A DNA stretch of 53,361 bases from Maritimibacter harenae (lineage in GTDB: Bacteria > Pseudomonadota > Alphaproteobacteria > Rhodobacterales > Rhodobacteraceae). The notes below the pieces were generated by a model. That model searched no databases and was not told where the DNA came from. It worked only from the letters and a program-made list of their open reading frames with translations. A program made the position numbers and the translations under genes. The stretch covers positions 309-53,669 of the forward strand of contig NZ_WTUX01000013.1 of NCBI RefSeq assembly GCF_009882975.1. The letters run 5' to 3'. Positions 9,066 through 16,908 of the stretch are shown one piece after another (within the stretch, counting starts at the first letter, position 1; every line of letters starts with the position of its first letter).

Positions 9066-10168
9066 ACGAAGAACTCAACCACGAGAATGTCGCCCACGGC
9101 ATGCAGCCCGAGGAAAGTCCTGAACTTCGCGAGCTTTACGACAGCTTCGAGAACCTGAGCATCAAGCCTCTCTGGACCCAGCTGGGCGACCTGATGCCGG
9201 TGCACCCCAAATCGAAGGCGGTCCCGTACCTGTGGAAATGGGCCGAACTTCTGCCGTTGGCCGAGAAGGCGGGCGAGCTGGTTCCGGTGGGTCGAGGCGG
9301 CGAGCGCCGCGCGCTTGGCCTCGCGAATCCCGGGCTCGCGCCACACGCCTATATCTCGCCCACGCTCTGGGCCGCGATCCAGTATCTCGGGCCGCGAGAA
9401 ACCGCGCCCGAGCATCGCCACTCGCAAAACGCCTTCCGCTTCGTGGTCGAGGGTGACGGGGTCTGGACGGTCGTGAACGGCGACCCGGTGCGCATGTCGC
9501 GAGGCGACCTGCTGCTCACCCCAGGCTGGCATTTCCACGGACACCACAACGACACCGACCACCCGATGGCGTGGATCGATGGGCTCGACATTCCCTTCAG
9601 CCAGCAGATGGACGTTGGCTTCTTCGAATTCGGCTCGGACCGCGTGACGGATTATGCGACCCCCAACCACTCGCGCGGTGAGCGTCTGTGGTGCCATCCC
9701 GGCCTGCGGCCCCTGTCGCAGTTGCAGGACACCGTGTCCTCACCCATCGGGGCTTATCGCTGGGAGTACACCGACCGGGCGCTGACAGAGCAGCTTCTGC
9801 TCGAGGATGAGGGGCATCCGGCCACGTTCGGACCAGGCCATGCCGCGATCCGCTACACCAACCCCACGACGGGCGGCGACGTGATGTCGACGATACGCTG
9901 CGAGTTCCACCGCCTGCGCGCAGGCACCGAGACTCCGGTGACGCAGGAGGTCGGCTCGTCCGTGTTCCAGGTGTTCGACGGCGAGGGCAGTGTCGTGCTC
10001 GACGGCGAAACCCGGAAACTTTCCAAGGGCGACATGTTCGTCGTGCCGTCGTGGATCACCTGGTCGTTGCAGGCCGAGACCCAGTTCGAGCTTTTCCGGT
10101 TCTCGGACGCGCCGATCATGGAACGGTTGAACTTCATGCGCACCAAGGTTTCGGGCGCGGATGACTGA
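9062..10168 (+). CDS. nagI: Gentisate 1,2-dioxygenase
   Basis: A 368-residue bicupin that cleaves gentisate to maleylpyruvate using Fe(II) and O2. The first cupin has the iron ligands in PEHRHSQNAFRF (His118, His120) and GWHFHGHHN (His159), and WAAIQYLGPRETAPEHRH is a strong gentisate-dioxygenase signature. A second cupin (SSVFQVFDGEGSVVLDG, KGDMFVVPSW) follows. The open frame continues upstream to 8783, but that part lies inside the isomerase gene; ATG 9062 in the ATGA overlap is the credible start. The next gene overlaps its end by eight bases. Confidence 0.93.
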   Translation: MNEELNHENVAHGMQPEESPELRELYDSFENLSIKPLWTQLGDLMPVHPKSKAVPYLWKWAELLPLAEKAGELVPVGRGGERRALGLANPGLAPHAYISPTLWAAIQYLGPRETAPEHRHSQNAFRFVVEGDGVWTVVNGDPVRMSRGDLLLTPGWHFHGHHNDTDHPMAWIDGLDIPFSQQMDVGFFEFGSDRVTDYATPNHSRGERLWCHPGLRPLSQLQDTVSSPIGAYRWEYTDRALTEQLLLEDEGHPATFGPGHAAIRYTNPTTGGDVMSTIRCEFHRLRAGTETPVTQEVGSSVFQVFDGEGSVVLDGETRKLSKGDMFVVPSWITWSLQAETQFELFRFSDAPIMERLNFMRTKVSGADD

Positions 10169-10691
10169 TGACGACGCCCGCGCGGCGCTCCGGGCCCGAC
10201 GGGGCGCCGGGGCCCGCTACGACGCCGAGACCGCGCCCTCCGGGGACCTGCTCGTCGCGCGGCGCGCCACGGCGGACTTCGCGCGCTGTCTGAACCGGTT
10301 GTCGGATGATGAGCTGACGAAAGCCCGGCACCGCGTGATTGCCGAAGTCAGCCTTCAGGCCCGCGCCATGGCGCTCGCGGTCAAGGCCTTGCGCGCCCCG
10401 CTGACCGAAGAGGAGGAGGAATGGCGCCCTGATGTCGGGATGACGGTGACGTTGCCGGCCCATGCGCTGCGCTACCTGTTCGACCACTCGCAGATCCACC
10501 TCAACGTGGAGTGGCGCGACCTCGATGCGGCGGCGTGGGACGAGCGTGTCCACTTTCCCGGCTGGATCGATGCCGTTGGCCGGGTCACTCCGTCGATCCG
10601 GGCGCGGACGCTTTGGACGGCTGCGCAGAGCCTCGACACCGGGGTTCGGATTGCGGACCTTCCACCCGACATGCAACGGGATTTGCCCTGA
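10161..10691 (+). CDS. Mycothiol-dependent maleylpyruvate isomerase-like protein lacking metal ligands
   Basis: A 176-residue DinB-fold protein related to the mycothiol-dependent maleylpyruvate isomerase family; ARCLNRLSDDEL (residues 41-52) and ALRYLFDHSQIHLNVEWRDL (102-121) match that family. The family's zinc site is His in the AHVGxNARAL segment plus Glu and His in a REVWIHAVDL segment. Here these positions read AEVSLQARAM (Glu62 for His) and RTLWTAAQSL (Thr150 for Glu, Ala154 for His). The GWTR loop before the first His is also deleted, and the C-terminus is about 50 residues shorter than usual. It is the last gene of the operon, overlapping gentisate dioxygenase by eight bases. An active GST-type isomerase is already present, so this is either decaying or repurposed. 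Family ligand positions are from memory. Confidence 0.7.
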   Translation: MTDDDARAALRARRGAGARYDAETAPSGDLLVARRATADFARCLNRLSDDELTKARHRVIAEVSLQARAMALAVKALRAPLTEEEEEWRPDVGMTVTLPAHALRYLFDHSQIHLNVEWRDLDAAAWDERVHFPGWIDAVGRVTPSIRARTLWTAAQSLDTGVRIADLPPDMQRDLP

Positions 10692-10702
10692 CCCTTCAGG
10701 GC
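10685..10702. terminator. Weak hairpin between converging genes
   Basis: GCCCTGA, loop CCCT, TCAGGGC. The left arm includes the stop codon of the isomerase-like gene and the structure lies between two converging transcripts. No T-run follows on either strand, so a terminator role is only possible. Confidence 0.3.
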
Positions 10703-10715
10703 GCACGCATTGCCG

Positions 10716-11096
10716 TCAGTCGAATGAGGCGCTCTTATTCGACAGCGAGACGCTGATGTTCAGCCGCCCCTCGTTCACAACCCATTTGTGGACCTTCGGG
10801 GTGCGCAGACCGGAGACGACGAAGGGGTCGCGCGCCGCGATGCGCTCGGCCTCTTCGAAAGACTTCGCGCGCAGGATTGTCACACCCTCGAAGGTCATTG
10901 TCCCGTCGCGGTCGTAGAGCGGTCCGGACAGGAAGAGGACGCCCGATTTCTCGAGCTCGATCATGTATAGCAGGTGATCCTTGAGGACCGGGCCGAGCTC
11001 CGACGGCTCCGCGGCCAGCTTGTTTTCGACGAGATAGAATTCCCGCGCCATCATCCGACCCAGGAGATCCTCGACTGTGTCTTCGGGTTCGCTCAT
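10716..11096 (-). CDS. YciI-like (YCII-related) domain protein
   Basis: A 126-residue protein with the YCII/dimeric ferredoxin-like fold pattern: REFYLVENKL, then LKDHLLYMIELEKSGVLFLSGPL with the conserved His, then a beta-strand region FEGVTILRAKSFEEAERIAARDPFV whose late Asp-Pro is typical. YCII domains occur in small catabolic enzymes such as muconolactone-isomerase-like and dehydrochlorinase-like proteins. No specific reaction can be read from the sequence. It converges on the gentisate operon and lies downstream of the NTF2-like and GntR genes on the same strand. Confidence 0.75.
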   Translation of the reverse strand: MSEPEDTVEDLLGRMMAREFYLVENKLAAEPSELGPVLKDHLLYMIELEKSGVLFLSGPLYDRDGTMTFEGVTILRAKSFEEAERIAARDPFVVSGLRTPKVHKWVVNEGRLNISVSLSNKSASFD

Positions 11097-11143
11097 GCCC
11101 GCTCTTCCTTATTGGCGTTCGATCCGGCGCGGCCCGTTCCGGC

Positions 11144-11515
11144 CTAGAGGTCGAGGAGTGAGCGACGCAGCATCAGTCGCGCGATCCGTCCATCCGCGTC
11201 GATGCTCGCGGCCGCCACGAACGGGCTCGGCGCGGCACCGGCCATTTTGAGGTATCCCATGATGACTTCACGCGATCCGTCGCGCGTGCTCATCGTGACG
11301 TGGTGCCCGGCCTTTTTCCTCAGAGCGGCCTTGGCGCGTGCCTCCAGAAAACCTGCGAAATCGTCCTTGTTGCCCTCGTTGGTCTTGTCGGGAAGACTGA
11401 TTTCCCACTGAAAATCGTCCGACAGGCGCGCGAGAAGCGCCGAGCGACCTTCCTGAGAGGCGAGGCCTTCGTCCAGTCCGCTGTAAAAGGAGGCAAGCGG
11501 GCTTTCGATGTTCAT
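11144..11515 (-). CDS. NTF2/SnoaL-like small protein
   Basis: A 123-residue protein starting at ATG 11515 with ATGGAGAAACC upstream; the longer frame to 11647 has no ribosome site and runs through the promoter. The pattern (early helix SPLASFYSGLDEGLASQ, then alternating strands such as FQWEISLP and VTMSTRDGSREVIMGYLKM) fits the cone-shaped NTF2/SnoaL fold used by small hydroxylases, dehydratases and isomerases. The exact function is unknown. A TTGGAAATTTTCC palindromic element lies about 70 bases upstream. Confidence 0.65.
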   Translation of the reverse strand: MNIESPLASFYSGLDEGLASQEGRSALLARLSDDFQWEISLPDKTNEGNKDDFAGFLEARAKAALRKKAGHHVTMSTRDGSREVIMGYLKMAGAAPSPFVAAASIDADGRIARLMLRRSLLDL

Positions 11516-11584
11516 GGTTTCTCCATTCGGTCGCAATTCGCGCAGATGAAACGGCTCGCGCATAATTTCTAACAAACATCGTAA

Positions 11585-11598
11585 CTTGGAAATTTTCC
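11585..11598. promoter_or_regulatory. CTTGGAAATT element with GGAAA-T-TTTCC palindrome
   Basis: An interrupted palindrome upstream of the NTF2-like gene. The ten-base core CTTGGAAATT recurs with at most small changes at 15102, 19329 and 34077, always in intergenic DNA, suggesting a shared operator. Confidence 0.4.
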
Positions 11599-11651
11599 GG
11601 GTCAAGTACAGGTTTGGCGTCTCCGGCGATGGTGTCGCGGCGTTCAAGGTC

Positions 11652-12359
11652 TCACTGCTGCTGGCGAAGCGCCTCGAGCGCCATTTCCTTCGTCACGTCG
11701 TAGTGCACGCGCAGGGCCTCGAGCGAAGCCTCCACGTCACGGTCGAGCACCGCATCCACGATCCTCTGGTGCTCCTTCGCCGGGTCGCGCGGGTTGGATT
11801 GCTCCGCGGTCTTGACCGCTCGCAAGATCCGGAACCGTTCGGCCTGATCGAACAGAAGGTCGGCAAGGTACATCTGCCACTCGGATTTGCTGGCCGAGAG
11901 GAGGGCCATGTGAAACGCCTTGTGATTGGCGGTCCAGACTTCGGCGTCCGGACCCTGCGACGTCGGGAACGGTGCGCGCGACAGGGCGTGGTAGGTGCCC
12001 ACGACCCGGGTTTCCCAGGCGACGTCGCCGATTTCGATCGACCGTGCAAGGGCTGCGCCCTCGATTACGAGCCGCGTTTCCATGATGTCCACGACGTCAT
12101 AGGCCCCGATGGGCGCGACGCGAAAGCCGCGCTGGCCCGAAGAGGTGACGAGTCTTTCGCTGGCCAGCCGGGACAGGGCCTCGCGGAGAGGGCTGATCCC
12201 GCAATCGTACGTTTTTCGCAGAGAGTCCGAGCGCAGGGCCGCACCGGGGGCGAGAACACCCCAGATGATGTCTGATCGCAACCTGCGATACACGGACTCT
12301 GCAATCGTCTTCGGCGGCGGTAAGCCCTCGGCAGCGACATGACCGGAGACACTTTTCAT
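11652..12359 (-). CDS. GntR-family regulator, FCD (FadR-like) subclass
   Basis: A 235-residue regulator. The N-terminal winged helix (residues about 18-85) holds the GntR signature SVYRRLRSDIIWGVLAPG and ISPLREALSRLASERLV. The C-terminal all-helical FCD domain has the metal/effector ligands expected in DIMETRLVIEG, NHKAFHMALL and EHQRIVDAVL. Start ATG 12359 has GAGGAAAA upstream. It lies downstream of the molybdenum hydroxylase genes on the same strand and probably controls them, the DctPQM transporter opposite, or itself. The effector is unknown but FCD regulators usually bind organic acids. Confidence 0.88.
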   Translation of the reverse strand: MKSVSGHVAAEGLPPPKTIAESVYRRLRSDIIWGVLAPGAALRSDSLRKTYDCGISPLREALSRLASERLVTSSGQRGFRVAPIGAYDVVDIMETRLVIEGAALARSIEIGDVAWETRVVGTYHALSRAPFPTSQGPDAEVWTANHKAFHMALLSASKSEWQMYLADLLFDQAERFRILRAVKTAEQSNPRDPAKEHQRIVDAVLDRDVEASLEALRVHYDVTKEMALEALRQQQ

Positions 12360-12436
12360 TCGATTTTCCTCAAAGCCAAGGTTTGGCGCTGACGCTTCGG
12401 ACCTTTGGAGCTTACATCCGAAGTCCGGGCGATGGC

Positions 12437-12446
12437 ACGATATCGT
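12437..12446. promoter_or_regulatory. Perfect palindrome upstream of GntR gene
   Basis: ACGATATCGT, a ten-base perfect palindrome in the 93-base gap between the hydroxylase large subunit and the GntR gene. It could be an autoregulatory operator. TTTGGAGCTT at 12404-12413, a looser copy of the TTTGGAAATT element, lies nearby. Confidence 0.3.
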
Positions 12447-12452
12447 ATCATG

Positions 12453-14543
12453 TCATGTCTCCAAAAGAGCACTTATGACCTTTTCCCGCGATAAGGGAAG
12501 GCTGCGGACAGGCCCTCCTAACGCATCCGCGACCGCGTTCGCTATGGCAGCTGTTGCTGGGCCCACGGCTACCTCGCCGGCACCGAGCGGCACGGGGTCG
12601 GGAGATGCGACGACCTCCAGCTCGATCTCGGGAAGATTGGTGAACCTCAGGATGGGATAGTCCTCCCAGCTTTGCGGCAGGGTTTCGTCGGCGGTGAGGC
12701 CGACTTCCTCGTACAATGCCCAGCTCATCGACTGGACGATTCCGCCCTCGATCTGGTTGCGCACCCCGTCCATGTTCACGACGCGCCCGGCGTCGGCGCA
12801 GCACCACAGTTTTTCGATCCGAACGTCGTGGTCGATGCTGATCTTCGCGACCATCGCGACATAGGCGGCGCGGTTCTTGTACCGGCTGTAGGCGATGCCC
12901 CATCCGGTGCCGTCGCCGCCTTCGGGCCGGTCGGCCCAGCCGGATCGTTCGGCGACGCGGCGCAGGACAGCGCTTGCCCGCTCTTCGCCCTCGAGAAGCG
13001 AGAGCCGGTAGTCAAGGGGATCCTCGTTCGCCCGCCGGGCCAGTTCGTCGATGAAGGATTCGATCGCGAACACGTTCAGGTGCGTGCCCAGCCCGCGCAT
13101 TGCAGATGTCCTGAGGCCCGGTTGATCGACAAGCTTCAGGGCCGCGGCCTGGTTTGGAATGCCGTAGGGCGAGATCGCGTTGCGCAGGCCGCCGAGCCCA
13201 TGCATCTCGGGCAGTTCAATGGGCGGCGACAGCGTTTCGATCTCATCGCGTAGCAGTTCGGCGAGCAGGGTGCCGCTAGGCGCCGTGCCGGGGCGCCGGG
13301 CGTGGGTGCCGCTTGCGATCTGGAGAGTCATCCAGTCCGGCCGGCCCGCTTCGTTCAGGCCCGCGCTGATTTCGACTTCGCCCGCGGTGGACAAGGGGGC
13401 GTGCGCGAATTCCTCGGCACGGGTCCACATCACCCGGATTGTCCGGCCGGGGAAATGCCGGGCGATCAGCGCGGCGTCGGCGGCCACGTCGTCTGCCCCG
13501 TTGTGGCCATAGCACCCGGCGCCCGCCGCATGGCGAACCTCGACGCGCTCCAGGCCGAGGTCCATCATGACCGCGATCGCGTCACGCAGCTGGTAGGGGC
13601 CCTGGCTCTGGCTCGTGACGGTCAAGTGGCCGTCCTCGCTCCAATGGGCGAGGGCGGTCACGCATCCGATAGAGCCGTGCATGAGATAGGGCCGCTCATA
13701 ACGCGCGGTGACAGTTCCGGTGTCCGGGCTCGACTCGGCGGCCTCGCCGATCTCGATCGTCTCGCCCGGCAGGACGGCCAGCGCATCGGGCCGGAGTATC
13801 CCCGAGGTGAGCTCCGTCCCCCCGGTCCATTTCAGGCGTGGGATCATCCGTTGGGCCCGCCGGGTCAGGCGTAGCGGATCGTCATCGACGACCGCCACGA
13901 AACTGCCCTCGATCACCAGCGATGCGCGATCGTCCTCGGACAGCGCGTCGGTCATCAGCCGGGCGCCGAGGTGTGGGGGACGCAGCACCCGGGCGTGGAG
14001 CATATCGGGCGTGCGGATGTCCTGGATCATGCCGCCGCCACGTAGCTTCCGGGCGAGGTCGATGCGGGGCAGCGATGCCGGTTGGCGGTTGGCGCGGTGC
14101 GGCTGAGCGGGCTCGGCCACTTCGAAGTCCAGCCCGATATCTTCCGCGAGCGACCACAGCGTGTGATCCGTTTGTTCCCCGTCGCAGTGGAACGCGCCAT
14201 CGGACAGCGTCACGTCACCGGGTGAGGCCCCCATGGAGGCGGCGACGCGGTCACGCATGACGGATATGCAGGTACCGCAGGCGGCTTCTATGGCGGTCCC
14301 TGCATGCGGGATGCTGAGGCTCCCGGCCGTGTACCCCTCGTTCGGTGTCGCGCCGGTGATGCCGGAAACGATCTCGATCCGTTCAGCGGGCAGGGCGAGG
14401 GTTTCGGATGCGATCTGGACGAGTGCGGTCAGAACGCCTTGGCCCAATTCGACCTTGCCGGTGCGGATCGTGACGGTCCCGGGTGTGGACAGGTCGATCC
14501 AGTCGCCGACCATTTTCGCAGACATGAGCGACGGTGAAATCAT
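12453..14543 (-). CDS. Molybdenum hydroxylase large subunit (xanthine dehydrogenase/IorB-like)
   Basis: A 696-residue molybdopterin-cytosine-dinucleotide-binding subunit. The start is ATG 14543, which overlaps the stop of the iron-sulfur subunit gene (ATGA); the open frame to 14705 is inside that gene. Family features include TPGTVTIRTGKVELGQGVLTAL near the N-terminus, SQGPYQLRDAIA, GCYGHNGADDVAADAALIAR, and the catalytic Glu in PLGAGEVAVGPATAAIANAV (about residue 657). These are characteristic of isoquinoline 1-oxidoreductase/nicotinate-dehydrogenase-type enzymes, which hydroxylate N-heteroaromatics or oxidise aldehydes. At 696 residues it lacks the N-terminal duplicated part and signal peptide seen in longer IorB-type proteins. 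The substrate is not known. Confidence 0.85.
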   Translation of the reverse strand: MISPSLMSAKMVGDWIDLSTPGTVTIRTGKVELGQGVLTALVQIASETLALPAERIEIVSGITGATPNEGYTAGSLSIPHAGTAIEAACGTCISVMRDRVAASMGASPGDVTLSDGAFHCDGEQTDHTLWSLAEDIGLDFEVAEPAQPHRANRQPASLPRIDLARKLRGGGMIQDIRTPDMLHARVLRPPHLGARLMTDALSEDDRASLVIEGSFVAVVDDDPLRLTRRAQRMIPRLKWTGGTELTSGILRPDALAVLPGETIEIGEAAESSPDTGTVTARYERPYLMHGSIGCVTALAHWSEDGHLTVTSQSQGPYQLRDAIAVMMDLGLERVEVRHAAGAGCYGHNGADDVAADAALIARHFPGRTIRVMWTRAEEFAHAPLSTAGEVEISAGLNEAGRPDWMTLQIASGTHARRPGTAPSGTLLAELLRDEIETLSPPIELPEMHGLGGLRNAISPYGIPNQAAALKLVDQPGLRTSAMRGLGTHLNVFAIESFIDELARRANEDPLDYRLSLLEGEERASAVLRRVAERSGWADRPEGGDGTGWGIAYSRYKNRAAYVAMVAKISIDHDVRIEKLWCCADAGRVVNMDGVRNQIEGGIVQSMSWALYEEVGLTADETLPQSWEDYPILRFTNLPEIELEVVASPDPVPLGAGEVAVGPATAAIANAVADALGGPVRSLPLSREKVISALLET

Positions 14544-15010
14544 GGCTGGGCCACCGACAGGATCGCATCGACAATCCGTGGATGTGCGCCGCAGCGGCAA
14601 AGGTGCGGGTCGAGCGCTTCGAGAATGTCGGACCTTTCCGGCGACGGCGTGCGATCCAGGAGTGCCTTCGCCGACATGATGATTCCCGGCAGGCAGAAGG
14701 CGCATTGCGCTGCCTGATGCTCGAGCAGAGCGGCGATGAGCGGGTCGTCTTCACCAAGCCCCTCGACCGTCCGGATCTCGCTTCCGTCGAGCGAATCGAC
14801 CAGGCGGGTACAGGCGAAAACAGGGGAGTCGTCGACCAGGACCATGCACGCTCCGCATTGTTCCTGACCGCATCCGAACCGCGTTCCCATCAGGCCGAGC
14901 CGCTCGCGCAGAACCTCGAGCAGAGTCGCATCGGTCGGGACTGTCACTGTCTCCGCGCGACCGTTGACCGTCAGGGTGAGGTTACAGGTTTCATCCAGAA
15001 TACTTGGCAT
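14540..15010 (-). CDS. [2Fe-2S] small subunit of molybdenum hydroxylase
   Basis: A 156-residue iron-sulfur protein with two clusters. A plant-ferredoxin-like domain has Cys47, Cys52, Cys55 and Cys67 (GCGQEQCGAC), and a helical domain has Cys103, Cys106, Cys138 and Cys140 (CAFC, CRC). It passes electrons from the molybdenum subunit to an acceptor. Start ATG 15010 has GGAAGGATG upstream; the longer frame to 15157 runs through the divergent promoter. No FAD subunit or cytochrome c subunit is encoded next to it, so the electron acceptor must come from elsewhere. Confidence 0.9.
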   Translation of the reverse strand: MPSILDETCNLTLTVNGRAETVTVPTDATLLEVLRERLGLMGTRFGCGQEQCGACMVLVDDSPVFACTRLVDSLDGSEIRTVEGLGEDDPLIAALLEHQAAQCAFCLPGIIMSAKALLDRTPSPERSDILEALDPHLCRCGAHPRIVDAILSVAQP

Positions 15011-15070
15011 TACATCCTTCCCTTGGACCGGTCCGCCCGAGGGGCAGCCGACACTTTTCAATTTTTCCAT

Positions 15071-15127
15071 CATTCTACAAAAATGAACAGAATGTCCAGA
15101 TATTGGAAGTTGTGATAAATTTTCCAA
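15071..15127. promoter_or_regulatory. Paired inverted repeats in divergent hydroxylase/TRAP promoter
   Basis: Within the 268-base gap between the hydroxylase operon and dctP are two inverted repeats: CATTCT-N12-AGAATG (15071-15094) and TTGGAA-N13-TTCCAA (15103-15127). The second includes ATTGGAAGTT (15102-15111), a copy of the element also seen at 11585, 19329 and 34077. The segment is AT-rich, unlike its surroundings, and probably carries operators controlling both directions. Confidence 0.45.
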
Positions 15128-15278
15128 AATATCTTGCTCACGAAACGCGACCCTCATACTGTGTCGTTAATGACCGGCTCCGGGAGGGCTGGCACCAATG
15201 TTCAGGCAAACGCTTGTGATTGACCCACGTGGGCCCGGGAACGCCGCGGTCGGAATGGGTCGCTAAGGGAGGAAAGAC

Positions 15279-16349
15279 ATGCGTATTACACATCTCATCG
15301 GCGCGGCTGCCGTCGTCACCGGCGCCACTTTCACGCCTGCGATGTCGGACACGTTCCGGCTGACCGTGGCAGGGGGGCAGGCGCCGCAGGCGCTGCCGTC
15401 GCTCGCTGCCGTTCAGGAGTTCTTCATTCCGGAGGTTCAGCGTCGTCTCGAAGAATCGGGGACCGGTCACGAAATCAGATTCCAGGAGGCTTATGCCGGG
15501 TCGCTTCTGAAGGCCGGCAGCGTGCTGCAGGGCGTCGCGGACGGGATCGCCGACATCGGCTACGTGCCGTCGATCTTCCATCCCGACAAGCTTCCGCTCG
15601 AACAGCTGAGTTTCGTCACCCCGTTCTGCACAACCGACGTGGCGGCCGTGACCGACGCGATGGAAAAGCTCTACGAAGACATTCCGGCGATGGCCGAGCA
15701 ATACGACAAGTTCAACCAGGTGCGGCTGGCCGGAACCGGCGTCGATTCCTACGAACTGATCAGCAGCAAGCCCGTCCGGACCTTTGAAGACATGCGTGGC
15801 ATGAAGATCGGCACCGCCGGGGCCGCGACCGCATGGATGAAGGGCGTCGACGTCGTGCCGGTGCAGTCCAACATGATGGAATACTACAACTCGACCCAGA
15901 GCGGCGTGTACGACGCGTTCATCATCATGCCGTCGACCATGCCGGGGATGAACTACGCCGAGGTCGCCCCTTACGTGACCGAGCTGAACTACGGCGCGAT
16001 GTACGCTGCCGTTCTCACCATGAACAAAGACTCGCTCGCCGAGTTGCCCGAAGAAGTCCAGAAGATCATCCTGGAGGTCGGAAAGGAATACGGTAAGGTC
16101 GCCGACCAAGCCTATGAAACCGCTGGTGAAAAGGCGTTCGAGATCGTGGGCCAGATGGAGGGGACCGAGCGCATCGATTACCCCGCCGAAGAACGCACGG
16201 CATGGGCAAACGACATGGACAACCTCGCCAAGGAATGGGCCGCCGCGCAGGAGGCCGCCGGTCTTCCGGGGCGTGAGGTGCTCGAGGGCTACATGAACGC
16301 GCTGCGCGAGGCCGGCGTCACCTGCGAGCGCGACTGGGACAAAGAGTGA
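15279..16349 (+). CDS. dctP: TRAP transporter binding protein DctP
   Basis: A 356-residue periplasmic solute-binding protein of the DctP type. The signal peptide has a hydrophobic IGAAAVVTGATF core and ends near TPAMS. The mature protein shows DctP features: LKAGSVLQGVADGIADIGYV, and the substrate-binding region GMKIGTAGAATAWMKGVDVVPV with a downstream NSTQSGVYDAFI segment. DctP proteins bind carboxylates through a conserved Arg; here VRTFEDMRGMKIG supplies it. It is the first gene of a dctPQM operon divergent from the molybdenum hydroxylase, so it may import that enzyme's substrate. Confidence 0.9.
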   Translation: MRITHLIGAAAVVTGATFTPAMSDTFRLTVAGGQAPQALPSLAAVQEFFIPEVQRRLEESGTGHEIRFQEAYAGSLLKAGSVLQGVADGIADIGYVPSIFHPDKLPLEQLSFVTPFCTTDVAAVTDAMEKLYEDIPAMAEQYDKFNQVRLAGTGVDSYELISSKPVRTFEDMRGMKIGTAGAATAWMKGVDVVPVQSNMMEYYNSTQSGVYDAFIIMPSTMPGMNYAEVAPYVTELNYGAMYAAVLTMNKDSLAELPEEVQKIILEVGKEYGKVADQAYETAGEKAFEIVGQMEGTERIDYPAEERTAWANDMDNLAKEWAAAQEAAGLPGREVLEGYMNALREAGVTCERDWDKE

Positions 16350-16353
16350 TCTG

Positions 16354-16908
16354 ATGGAGCCGGCCCGTTTCTTTCACCGCCCTGTGCGCTGGCTCCACTT
16401 TGTCACCATGGCTCTGAACCTGGTGGCGACCGTCTGGATCCTGCTCCTGCTGATCATGATCAATCTCGACGTGTTCAGCCTGAACGTCGTCGGTCGCCCC
16501 ATCGTCGGTGTAAAAGAGGCGGTCGGCGTCTCGATCGCGGGGATCGTATTTTTGCAACTTGCAGAGACCCTGCGGTCGGGGCGCCACATTCGCTCGGACA
16601 TGTTCCTCGTGCGGATGAAGATGACCCGCCCGCGGGTCGGACAGAGCCTCGAGGCGATCTACAGCCTGACCGGGGCCGTGCTCATGGGCTTCATCGTCTG
16701 GTACGCGATCCCGATCCTCACGACGGCCTACAATGGCTCCTACTATGTCGGCACACCCGGTGTTTTCACCATCCCGACATGGCCAGTGCTCTCGCTCGTG
16801 GTGCTCGGTGCGGTCATGACGCATCTTCAGTTCATCGTGCAATCCGTGACCGCGGTCGCAAAGGCCCTGTCGGCGCAACCCGAAACCGGGAAAGTTGAAA
16901 AATCATGA
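16354..16908 (+). CDS. dctQ: TRAP transporter small permease DctQ
   Basis: A 184-residue four-helix membrane protein. Hydrophobic spans lie near residues 15-40, 52-70, 95-115 and 130-155, and the DctQ-type charged cytoplasmic stretch AETLRSGRHIRSDMFL is present. It pairs with DctM to form the membrane part of the transporter. It starts four bases after dctP and its stop overlaps the dctM ATG by four bases, so the three genes are one operon. Confidence 0.88.
   Translation: MEPARFFHRPVRWLHFVTMALNLVATVWILLLLIMINLDVFSLNVVGRPIVGVKEAVGVSIAGIVFLQLAETLRSGRHIRSDMFLVRMKMTRPRVGQSLEAIYSLTGAVLMGFIVWYAIPILTTAYNGSYYVGTPGVFTIPTWPVLSLVVLGAVMTHLQFIVQSVTAVAKALSAQPETGKVEKS

Noticed and set aside
10685-10702. 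Strong intrinsic terminator after the gentisate operon
   Set aside because: Only a seven-base stem and no T-run; kept as a weak hairpin only.
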